Shown one piece after another: positions 1 to 7,921 of a stretch of 64,000 nt of DNA. Position 1 is the first letter of the stretch; each line of letters starts with the position of its first letter. The position numbers and the translations under genes were made by a program. Source of the stretch: Flavobacterium sp. N1736 (GTDB lineage Bacteria > Bacteroidota > Bacteroidia > Flavobacteriales > Flavobacteriaceae); contig NZ_CP109994.1 of assembly GCF_025947065.1 (NCBI RefSeq), positions 4,898,001 to 4,962,000 on the forward strand. The letters run 5' to 3'. The notes beneath the pieces were generated by a model that saw nothing but the letters and a program-made list of their open reading frames with translations, had not been told where the DNA came from and ran no database searches.

Positions 1-473
1 ACTTCAGATTCTGAATTTTGTTCTTTCTTTTGAACCGCTTTATCTTCTTCTTTTTCCTCTTTTTTCTGAGCCTTTTCTTCTTTTTCGCACTCAGCACACT
101 TTGCCTGAACCGGCTTTTCTTCTTCCTTTTTATCTTCTTTTTTCTGAACCGGTTTTTCCTCCTCTTTTTCTTTCTTCTGAACCGGTTTTTCTTCCTCTTT
201 ATCAGATTTTTTTTGAACAGGTTCTTCTTCTTTCATGTCTTTGGACTGAACAGAAGTAATGGTTTCTGAAATAGGTTTTTGCTGCAATGCTTCTTTCGAT
301 TGCAGAAGCCCGCTTCCTGATGCATTATTATTCACCACTTTATCGGCAACTCGGTCAGCTTCAACTTCAAATTGATCGCCGGGAGTTCCGGTTTTTAGTT
401 TCTTCTGAATTTTTGGCGCAAAAAAACTGCTGTCGGACGGACTATTTTTTTTTCGTTGTTCAAATGCTCTCAT
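1..473 (-). CDS. DUF4157 (eCIS-associated) protein, 5' part only
   Basis: The first 157 codons of a gene that continues past base 1. Residues 17-47 read FFAPKIQKKL...PGDQFEVEADRVADKVV, the N-terminal signature of DUF4157 proteins that accompany contractile injection systems. From about residue 82 the protein becomes a Lys/Glu-rich low-complexity tract with recurring PVQKK-type units (PVQ at 85, 97, 108 and 121) and a CAEC motif at 126-129, a pattern I associate with this family. The HEXXH metalloprotease segment expected in DUF4157 would lie off-window. It starts 12 nt after the tape-measure stop, so it belongs to the same operon. Family members are proposed eCIS cargo or processing proteases; which applies here cannot be told. 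Confidence 0.85.
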   Translation of the reverse strand, partial: MRAFEQRKKNSPSDSSFFAPKIQKKLKTGTPGDQFEVEADRVADKVVNNNASGSGLLQSKEALQQKPISETITSVQSKDMKEEEPVQKKSDKEEEKPVQKKEKEEEKPVQKKEDKKEEEKPVQAKCAECEKEEKAQKKEEKEEDKAVQKKEQNSESE

Positions 474-485
474 AACTATATATTT

Positions 486-2261
486 TTACCATTGAGAATA
501 GATTAATTTTTCTAGCCACGGAATCTTAACAATGCTAATATTCCACGGAATTTTTTCTAATAAAAGATCCTGTGTCTTTCGTTCAATTGTCACTTTCGGA
601 TTCGATTCTGTCAAGTCTAATTTGCCTTCTCTCTGAAGAAATTCGCTCCTTAAAACACCCGTAGAAGTATTCTTTAAAGCCGACCAATGCTCCACAACAG
701 ATTCTAACATTTCTTCTACGTGCTGTTTGTGCCGATCGTCAATTTTAATATCTCTCCTTATAGATTGCTGCAATGGAATTCCGCATAAAAACTTCTCAAA
801 AAGCATAGCGTGTTCATAATCATTTTCTCTTTTTGTAGCCGCATAATGCAAAATATGCGCTGCTAATTCTTTATCAGAAACAGCATTTTTTTCGTCTATC
901 AACTCACAGCTTTTTAACATTTCTTTCAAAAATGGATGCAGAATTATCAAACCTGCATTTTGTACATAACACGTTTTAAAATCGATATTTTCTTCCTCGA
1001 TTTCATCTTCATTTTTACTTATAGATTCCTCTTTTACAGAAAGATTTTCGACTTTCAATTCCGATATATTTTCATCAGTATAAAGCGGTTCTTTTTCTTC
1101 CGGTTTAAGTATTGATTCCTCTTTTTCGGAAGGATTTTCGGTTGTCAAATTCGATGTATTTTCTTCAGGATGAAGCGGTTCTTTTTCTTCAGGTTTACTT
1201 ATTAATGTATCTTTTACAGAAGAATTGATTTCGACTTTTAATTCGGTTGTATTTTCTTCTTTATTTATGTTTGAAGAAGTTTCTTCTTCTTTTAAAGTTT
1301 CCTTTTCTTCATAATAAATAATCTCTTTATTGATTTTTAAATCCGTAGGTTTTATTATTGATTCTGTCTTTTCTATTGATTCTGCTTTTTTAGAAATCAA
1401 ATAATTATCTTTTGTTTTTTGAAGCTCTTTGTCAGTAAAATCAGGCAATGCAAATGTTTTTATGTTTTGAATAAAAAGATCAAAAGACATTTTTTTTGAT
1501 ACAAAAACAGCTTGATTTTCGTCGTAAAAAGAGATAAGACCAAAATATTTTTTATCCGTCCAGACTTCAAAAATCATTTGCCAAAATGATGCTTTAAAAA
1601 CATGCGATTGGTTGTCGAGTATTTTTAATAATGTACTTTTTGCAACTATTTTTTGATTCACTTCAAAACTCAGAAAAGCAGCACTCAAAAGAGCAATTTC
1701 ATTATTTGAAAACTGATTAATGATTCGTTTTCGAACTTTTTTCTGATGTATTAATCTGCGAAACGGAATACTGAAAGTCTCATTTTGAAGTGTGTTGAAA
1801 TCAATTTTTTCAAAAAACACTTTTTCATCTTCTTTAATAATCCACCAGGGCATGCTTCCGTTTTCTATAAAATAAAGCAGCGTTTTAATCTCTTTATCTT
1901 TTGAAGAAATAACCTGCCATTCTGATGCATTTTGACTCTCATTTTTAGCCGATTTTTTTAGCTCATTTATGGTCTTCTGAACCTCTTTTTCGAGTTGGTT
2001 TTTTATATCGTTTTTCGTTTCACTATTAGAAAAGAAAAGGTCATTTTTCTTGGTATCTGACTGTATGGAAAAATCTAATTTTTCTATCTGAATTATCTGA
2101 TCCTCAATGTTTTCAATGTTATTAAATTGTTTTTCTAAAAGAGGAAACAGCTCATTTTTCAGGAACATAGCAAGGTTGTTTTTAATAGAATCAGCCATCG
2201 CCATAGACGGTGTTTCTATCTCTAAAAAAACTTTTTGAATACTATGTATTTTTTTAGTCAT
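486..2261 (-). CDS. Contractile injection system tape-measure-type protein
   Basis: A 591-aa protein whose start (MTKKIHSIQKVFLEIETPS) matches my recollection of the Bacteroidota CIS tape measure family. The family is thought to set tail length and fill the tube lumen. Residues 1-130 look helical and charged, residues 130-300 form a globular region, about 330-420 is a Glu/Lys/Ser-rich linker containing 30-residue tandem repeats, and 420-591 is a conserved C-terminal region (HPFLKEMLKSCEL...). It is encoded between a 53-aa ORF and the DUF4157 gene, near the operon's distal end. The protein is much shorter than phage tape measures, so the name rests on family recall and position. Confidence 0.75.
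   Translation of the reverse strand: MTKKIHSIQKVFLEIETPSMAMADSIKNNLAMFLKNELFPLLEKQFNNIENIEDQIIQIEKLDFSIQSDTKKNDLFFSNSETKNDIKNQLEKEVQKTINELKKSAKNESQNASEWQVISSKDKEIKTLLYFIENGSMPWWIIKEDEKVFFEKIDFNTLQNETFSIPFRRLIHQKKVRKRIINQFSNNEIALLSAAFLSFEVNQKIVAKSTLLKILDNQSHVFKASFWQMIFEVWTDKKYFGLISFYDENQAVFVSKKMSFDLFIQNIKTFALPDFTDKELQKTKDNYLISKKAESIEKTESIIKPTDLKINKEIIYYEEKETLKEEETSSNINKEENTTELKVEINSSVKDTLISKPEEKEPLHPEENTSNLTTENPSEKEESILKPEEKEPLYTDENISELKVENLSVKEESISKNEDEIEEENIDFKTCYVQNAGLIILHPFLKEMLKSCELIDEKNAVSDKELAAHILHYAATKRENDYEHAMLFEKFLCGIPLQQSIRRDIKIDDRHKQHVEEMLESVVEHWSALKNTSTGVLRSEFLQREGKLDLTESNPKVTIERKTQDLLLEKIPWNISIVKIPWLEKLIYSQW
1024..1262 (-). repeat. 90-bp in-frame tandem repeat inside the tape-measure gene
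   Basis: Blocks beginning near 1024, 1114 and 1204 repeat with an exact 90-bp period (30 codons), about 2.6 copies. Each encodes a variant of ISKPEEKEPL..EENTSEL followed by a Ser/Lys/Glu-rich segment. The unit keeps the reading frame, so copy number can change without breaking the protein. Confidence 0.75.
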
Positions 2262-2296
2262 TTTTTTTGGTGTTATAATTTTTTTGTCTATCTTTA

Positions 2297-2458
2297 CTAC
2301 TCCTTAATAGGAATACTGGGCCATATGTTCGTTGTAGTCTGTGTTTGTTTCGTGTGATGCGTTTCGTATCTTTTCTCGTTTCTTTCATGTTCTTCAGTGT
2401 TAAGCGCCCCATTAAGCTTCAGACCCGCTAGCTTTATTTGGTCTGAAGCTTTTTTCAT
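2297..2458 (-). CDS. Small 53-aa protein in the eCIS operon, unassigned
   Basis: I do not recognise this protein. An ATG begins one base after the stop of the 900-aa gene (TAA-A-ATG) and the frame runs 53 codons to a TAG that leaves 35 nt before the tape-measure start, so it fills most of an otherwise unusual gap in a packed operon. The product is hydrophilic, begins MKKASDQIKLAGLKL, has a charged centre (EEHERNEKRYETHH), and ends in the tryptophan-containing tail NIWPSIPIKE. No signal peptide or membrane segment is visible. Start-stop proximity suggests translational coupling. It could be a small structural or chaperone subunit, or a chance ORF; no homologue comes to mind. Confidence 0.5.
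   Translation of the reverse strand: MKKASDQIKLAGLKLNGALNTEEHERNEKRYETHHTKQTQTTTNIWPSIPIKE
2414..2451. repeat. Perfect 12-bp inverted repeat (hairpin) at the 5' end of the 53-aa ORF
   Basis: AAGCTTCAGACC at 2414-2425 and GGTCTGAAGCTT at 2440-2451 pair perfectly around a 14-nt loop. Read on the plus strand the stem is followed by TTTTTCATTTT, like an intrinsic terminator against antisense transcripts. On the operon's own strand there is no U-tract after the stem, so it should not end the operon, but it could fold within the mRNA just after the small ORF's start codon. Confidence 0.75.
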
Positions 2459-2459
2459 T

Positions 2460-5162
2460 TTACTGCACTAGTATCTTCACAAAAACACCTTCGTTTGCCG
2501 GTTTCTGAAAATAAAAATCTGCTTTTAAAGCATAAGTACCAATCACTGTGGAAATTAAAGCAGGATTTATAGGTACCGTATTATTAATATGAATCATGTA
2601 TTTGCTGATATGATCTTCATTGTGTAGTTTTCTTCTAAGGTTCATGAATAAAACTACCGCATCATTGGTGTTTTTCAGTTGCGTAACATAATAGTTATAC
2701 ATGGTACTGTTTGCCCAGTTTCCGTTTGTCCAGTCACCGCCAACATAAATATCGGTAAGTCTTGGGTCTGCAGCAGTAAGTGCTCTGGCAATTTCACGTA
2801 ATTCCTGTGCGACAGATTTTTTAGGATCTACACTCGGAATACGCTCAAAGTATTCGAATTTGTCTATAAATCTTTGGAATTTAGAAGTGACTTCATGAGT
2901 AATCAAACGTCTTTTTAAATTTTCCCATTTTGCCCAATCGTCATTAAATCTTCCAAAATCATCATCATCTTTATTAATAGGATCATAAGTACCGTGAATT
3001 TTTTGATATACTTTCGGGTTGTGCGCATTAATAAGCGTGCAGGTAATACCTGAAGAACTGTATACTCTGCCATTTTTTGTAATTCCGGTTTCGGTAAATT
3101 TATATACAGGACTGCTGGATTTTTGAGTAATATCCTGAACTTCAAATTCGAATTTGTCCTTATCTAATTTCATGATTTTGAGTTTCTTTTGTGTCTCCAT
3201 AAAATCAAACAAAAGACCTGTTGGAAATTGTTTGTTCAGTGTTTCCATCACCACATGAAGACGACGTACAAGTATATCATGTAAAGGAATTCTAATAATA
3301 ACCGGAACATTGATTAAATTGACACCATTAATCGTGTATCTACGAACATTAAGTACATAATGCGTTGGCATTGCCTTGATTTTGCTTGGTGATCCATTTA
3401 AGCTTCGGGATAAATTATTGATGTATTTTAAAGAACTAATCCACGGATATAAACATTCTGTTATTGTATAAGCGCCTAAACCGCTGTCCGGATTTATTTT
3501 GTCGTCAATCGCAAAATCAGTTATAAATGTGGTTCCGGATTTCAACAATAATAATGTTCCTCCTTTTTTTACGCCGGCTTTATGCTCAAACGAATAATTG
3601 GTGTTGAATAGGATTTTTAAATCGGCTGCATTTTCAACAATATCCAAAATGTAAAAATCAAAATCCAATCCGTATTCTATTCTTTTTGAGTTTAAAAACG
3701 TTTTTACATCATCTACACTGTCGTTTAGATAACCTTCGATTCGATAAAAATCATAATCATCTGTACAATAACCCAGTGGCGATTTAATGTAATCGTTGTT
3801 CACCAGATTTGTGGTATGATAACTAAAATTGGTTTGATGAATATAAAGACTGCTTTTTTCAAAATCCCAGGCATGCAATAAAGTATCATCGACATTGTAG
3901 TAATAAGGAACCGATTTTGCACCTAATTTACCCATTGTTTTAGATGGCGTAATTTTAATGCTATTGGCAGTTACCTGATAATTATCTAAAATACTTTTAA
4001 GTCTTCGCACTAAAGAATCAAAATTGTTGAACGTTTTATTTTGATCTAAAACAGGCGCTTTATAAAATTGATGTCTGTAATTTTTAAAGCGATTTTTATC
4101 TTCTACAATTCCCAATAGCAAATGTTTTGGAAATGAATTTATTGGCGGATTGCATTCTGTTTTTAGCTGAATAAAAAGATCTTTCAGTTCTTTGTAAGTC
4201 GCCACAACATCTTTTAATAAATCATATCGATAATGAATATCTGCCGGAATATTATTTGGGTCAATGCTAAGCAACGCACTAATACGCGTGTTAATAGCCG
4301 CAAGCTGTGTTACATAACCAAAAGGTATAAGAACGGTAGCTAAATTGGCAAGCAAGTCAGATTGAAACGAAACATCATTGACAACCGTGTTAAAAAGCTG
4401 TTTGATTTGATTGGCTGTTGCCGTACTATTAAATGTTGGAATTACTTTTTTTACGCCCAATTCGTCAAGCGAACTGTATTTTTCATAAACATCATATTTG
4501 TTGTAAAGACTGTCTTTTTCGGCAAAACCGTTTTTACCAATAATACTATTTGCATTTGCCTGACTCACAAGCAATACTCGTACATTAAAAATTTCTTCGC
4601 CACCTTTATTCGAACAATCGATTTCATCACACAAAGAAGCATCTTTAGTATAGTTTTCAAGATACAGAACAATAACATGATCTTTTAAATTAACAAAACT
4701 GCCCAACAAAGATTCGCCGCTTTCCAACGGAGTTCCAATTGGTTTTTCAGGCAATAACTCCCACATTGGCAGCATCACATTGTTTATATCTTTAAAAGGA
4801 AGATATTTGCCTTTGTCATTATCAAATAATCGGTAGGATTTATAGTCAATTTTTGAAAAATCAACGGAGAATAATTTTTGTTTAATAGCAGTTGCCAATG
4901 GCTTGTTGGTTTCTTTTTTTAATCGAATCAAATCGCCGTCAGTAGTAATTCCGGTTCCCTGAGTTATGGTTACGGTAGTATAATCAGCATTGGTTGAAAC
5001 CTGAAAGCCACAAACAATCCCTGTACCGGAAAGAAATATTCTGTTTAATCGATTTTGGTCATCAAAATAATCAATAGTTTCGTTAAGCTGAAAGTGCGTT
5101 AACACCTGATCTTCTACATAACTATGATAATGCCCTGTGATGGTGGAAAGTTTTGTTGCCAT
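2460..5162 (-). CDS. Large eCIS-operon protein, 900 aa, unassigned
   Basis: This is a conserved-looking structural protein I cannot assign to a named family. Its N-terminus (GHYHSYVEDQVLTHFQLNE, about residues 10-28) is followed by IFLSGTGIVCGFQV and ITQGTGITTDGDLIRL, Gly/Thr-rich beta-strand patterns common in phage baseplate and fibre proteins. The rest is mixed alpha/beta without membrane segments or signal peptide. It starts 11 nt after the stop of the second baseplate-J-like gene and precedes the 53-aa ORF and tape measure. From position, candidate roles are a baseplate periphery, fibre-attachment or cage protein. Confidence 0.6.
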   Translation of the reverse strand: MATKLSTITGHYHSYVEDQVLTHFQLNETIDYFDDQNRLNRIFLSGTGIVCGFQVSTNADYTTVTITQGTGITTDGDLIRLKKETNKPLATAIKQKLFSVDFSKIDYKSYRLFDNDKGKYLPFKDINNVMLPMWELLPEKPIGTPLESGESLLGSFVNLKDHVIVLYLENYTKDASLCDEIDCSNKGGEEIFNVRVLLVSQANANSIIGKNGFAEKDSLYNKYDVYEKYSSLDELGVKKVIPTFNSTATANQIKQLFNTVVNDVSFQSDLLANLATVLIPFGYVTQLAAINTRISALLSIDPNNIPADIHYRYDLLKDVVATYKELKDLFIQLKTECNPPINSFPKHLLLGIVEDKNRFKNYRHQFYKAPVLDQNKTFNNFDSLVRRLKSILDNYQVTANSIKITPSKTMGKLGAKSVPYYYNVDDTLLHAWDFEKSSLYIHQTNFSYHTTNLVNNDYIKSPLGYCTDDYDFYRIEGYLNDSVDDVKTFLNSKRIEYGLDFDFYILDIVENAADLKILFNTNYSFEHKAGVKKGGTLLLLKSGTTFITDFAIDDKINPDSGLGAYTITECLYPWISSLKYINNLSRSLNGSPSKIKAMPTHYVLNVRRYTINGVNLINVPVIIRIPLHDILVRRLHVVMETLNKQFPTGLLFDFMETQKKLKIMKLDKDKFEFEVQDITQKSSSPVYKFTETGITKNGRVYSSSGITCTLINAHNPKVYQKIHGTYDPINKDDDDFGRFNDDWAKWENLKRRLITHEVTSKFQRFIDKFEYFERIPSVDPKKSVAQELREIARALTAADPRLTDIYVGGDWTNGNWANSTMYNYYVTQLKNTNDAVVLFMNLRRKLHNEDHISKYMIHINNTVPINPALISTVIGTYALKADFYFQKPANEGVFVKILVQ

Positions 5163-5173
5163 GACCTTATATT

Positions 5174-7921
5174 TTATAATGTTCCTAAATTTGTTCTTCC
5201 TAAAACTATTTTACCCGAAATATTTTCTTCTTCGTCGACACAATTGTACAATGTGCCCGTAGGATAAATAGAATTTAATTTTGATAATGATCCAATAAAT
5301 GTTGGTAAAGCGTTTTGTTTATTTTGCGTTTTATCCGTCAGAAATTTTTTAAAATCCCTTTCAAAATCCATCAAATCATTGTCTTTAGTTGTGATATGAT
5401 CTTTTCGGTAGCCAATCCAGCAGATTTTACCCAAAATATGAGACGGAATTTCTTGTCGGATTACGTTTTCGGCAAAATTTCTAAAATCAACATCTGCAAA
5501 ACGATACGTATATCCGGGTAAAACCACGCTAATTTTAAACGAATACGGATTAGGGATACAACAATCTTCTGAGCAATCGTCGATGCAAATTGGCATATAA
5601 TAACTTTCGTTAATGACTTCGTTTGGGTTGGGAACCAGAAGAATATGTTCTACCAAAAAAACACCTTCATCGCTAAATTCTTCCTTAAAGAAAATGAGCA
5701 AATCCAGCATTGCCGCTTTTACTTCTTCCAACGTATTGTACAATTTGTATTGACGCGCAATAATTCTGTCAGGATTATTTTTATAATCAACAACTTCCGG
5801 ATTTACAATATGAAATGAATATTTGTGCGTATCAGATTCAATTACTTCAAAAGTGTTGATAACAGTATCTTTAAAAGCAATTCCGTTATCTCTGTTTTTA
5901 ATGAGAATTTCAAATTCATGCTCAATTTCTTTCTCGCTTGTTTCGTAAATTTTCAGGATAGAAAAGTACATTTCCTTAACGGCAGTCGATTGATTTTCAT
6001 AATCTTCGGTTGCGGTTAATATTATTTTATTGGCACTGTTTTTAATTCTCCATCTCAAATGATTGGGAAGTTCGGAAGGACTCGGATCATAAATCTGAAC
6101 AAATAAACTGGAAATATTTTTTCTTTTGATTCCTCTTTTGGATGTTACAGGGTTTTTATCGCCTTTAATTCCTAACAAACCCGCAATTCGGTTTTCTAAT
6201 CCCGTTACATTAAATGTATTCCACAAATTAGAAACAGGCTGATTGAAATAATTAAAACCACTGCCTCGCTGACCGCTTATTGTATCGTAATTCATTAAAA
6301 AATCAGACTTGTTTTGCAGTACAATTTCTTCAGAAGCAGCGCCATATAATGATTTCATCAAAAAAGCATATTCTGCAAAACGTTCTGCAAAACGTGCAAT
6401 AAGATGATCTTTTATTTGGTTTTGTCTTTTAATGGCGTCATCTAAATGTCCAAATAAAAATTCGTCCAGTTTTTCTTCGCCAGACGAGAGGTATTTTTCA
6501 TTTACGATTTCGTCAAAACCTGCCATATCAGAAATTGCCTGTGTAAAATACGTATTTGGCAAATCATTATTGATCGAAAGCAATTCTTTAATGTTGCTTA
6601 AATGTTTAAAATAACTCGCCAGAATCTGATCAAAAAACAATAAATATCCTTTTAATTGTTTTGCTTTGGCTTTTCGTTCAACGCTCGCCGTTTCTGAAAG
6701 ACCAATTTCGCCAATCCCATAATTTTCAGGAAAATTATTAGCAACGCTGCTGTAAAAATCAGATTCTACAATTTTGCCCTGAGGTATTTTTATTTCCCTG
6801 TTTTGAGCCGCTTTTTGCTGCGAATAAGCAAGATCTTCTTTTAAATCTTCTAAGTATTTTTTGGCTTTAACTTTATTGACTGTAACAGGCAAAACACCTT
6901 TACTAAAGTTCAGCGTACTTTTATAACAAAGACTTGGTTTTTTATTCGGCGGAATACAAATATTCCAAACACTTCCTTCTGTTTCTATGGCTTCGCAATT
7001 GTTTAGCGAAATATCTTTTATGACCGAAACACCTTCGATATTCATGATAATCTGCATAATATCAGAAAGGCGCACTTCGGTTTTTAACGACGAATTTTCT
7101 AATTCTGAAGCATCAATAAAACCATTATCCAAAAAAGGACCTTCAAAAATCTCATCGCTCGAATACCCTTTTTCAACCATTTCTGCCAACGAATAATATT
7201 TGATGGTTGGCGATAAATATTTTTCGAGTTCTAAAGTGATCAATGCATGCACATATTCTTCATTGGCTTCGGGATCAATTTCAATTAAAGCGCAAACGGC
7301 AATAGGATGAATTTGCACTTCCTGAACGGCTAAAATGTCTTCGCAAAGATTTCTGTTCTCATGAAATTTTTCAATTATTTTGGTTTTAAGCACATCTTTT
7401 TCAGCCGCGTTATTTTCATCAAAATCAACCAATACATTATAATATCCTCTAATTTCAGATTCTTTAATAAAAGTATCCAGCGTGCCGGCAAAATCTTCTT
7501 TTTTAAGTGAAATTTTCCCTTCCTTGCAATTGATATACAATTTTTTGGTTGTTTGTTGAAGCCAGCAGTTTTTGATTCTTTTTGGGTCAATATCAATTAA
7601 AATTTTTCTATAATCAAGAGCCGTAACAGCCTGCGTTGGTAAAATTTCAGAAGCCGTAAAAAACTGATCGTCAATTGGGTTCGCATTATTGCTTAATAAA
7701 TCTTCGATAGGCAAATTGATACGCATGCCCAAATCGGTGATCGCATAACAAAGCACTTCCAGAATCGTGATTCCGGGATCATGCGTATTATAATCCGTCC
7801 AAAACTGACTTCCCAATGATTCAATGTACTCGATTCCTTTTTTTCGAAGGAAATCAAAACTCATGTCATTATTAGAACTGACGTTTTTTGGGATGCTGAT
7901 ATGTTGGTTTACAGTTGACAT
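5174..7921 (-). CDS. Baseplate wedge protein (baseplate J-like, Afp12-type)
   Basis: A 915-aa protein with the motif FWTDYNTHDPGITILE at about residues 40-55, which I associate with putative baseplate assembly proteins in contractile injection systems. It is followed by LCYAITDLGMRINLPIEDLL. Its start overlaps the upstream 1057-aa gene by 13 nt. Afp has two large wedge proteins (Afp11 and Afp12) in adjacent genes, and this gene occupies the Afp12 position. It is probably cytoplasmic until the particle assembles. Mid-protein segments (VEHILLVPNPNE, and a CIDDCSEDCC cysteine cluster at about residues 775-785) are lineage features; the cysteines might bind metal, which is inference. Confidence 0.8.
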   Translation of the reverse strand: MSTVNQHISIPKNVSSNNDMSFDFLRKKGIEYIESLGSQFWTDYNTHDPGITILEVLCYAITDLGMRINLPIEDLLSNNANPIDDQFFTASEILPTQAVTALDYRKILIDIDPKRIKNCWLQQTTKKLYINCKEGKISLKKEDFAGTLDTFIKESEIRGYYNVLVDFDENNAAEKDVLKTKIIEKFHENRNLCEDILAVQEVQIHPIAVCALIEIDPEANEEYVHALITLELEKYLSPTIKYYSLAEMVEKGYSSDEIFEGPFLDNGFIDASELENSSLKTEVRLSDIMQIIMNIEGVSVIKDISLNNCEAIETEGSVWNICIPPNKKPSLCYKSTLNFSKGVLPVTVNKVKAKKYLEDLKEDLAYSQQKAAQNREIKIPQGKIVESDFYSSVANNFPENYGIGEIGLSETASVERKAKAKQLKGYLLFFDQILASYFKHLSNIKELLSINNDLPNTYFTQAISDMAGFDEIVNEKYLSSGEEKLDEFLFGHLDDAIKRQNQIKDHLIARFAERFAEYAFLMKSLYGAASEEIVLQNKSDFLMNYDTISGQRGSGFNYFNQPVSNLWNTFNVTGLENRIAGLLGIKGDKNPVTSKRGIKRKNISSLFVQIYDPSPSELPNHLRWRIKNSANKIILTATEDYENQSTAVKEMYFSILKIYETSEKEIEHEFEILIKNRDNGIAFKDTVINTFEVIESDTHKYSFHIVNPEVVDYKNNPDRIIARQYKLYNTLEEVKAAMLDLLIFFKEEFSDEGVFLVEHILLVPNPNEVINESYYMPICIDDCSEDCCIPNPYSFKISVVLPGYTYRFADVDFRNFAENVIRQEIPSHILGKICWIGYRKDHITTKDNDLMDFERDFKKFLTDKTQNKQNALPTFIGSLSKLNSIYPTGTLYNCVDEEENISGKIVLGRTNLGTL

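Noticed and set aside
18..269. Plus-strand Phe/Leu-rich frame of 83 codons
   Set aside because: Mirror of the Lys/Glu-rich repeat tract of the DUF4157 gene; the composition (almost only Phe, Leu, Asn, Arg) is an artefact of that repeat.
2414..2455. eCIS operon terminator at the 12-bp hairpin
   Set aside because: The U-tract follows the stem only on the plus strand; on the operon strand the stem is followed by AATGGGG, so it should not stop operon transcription.
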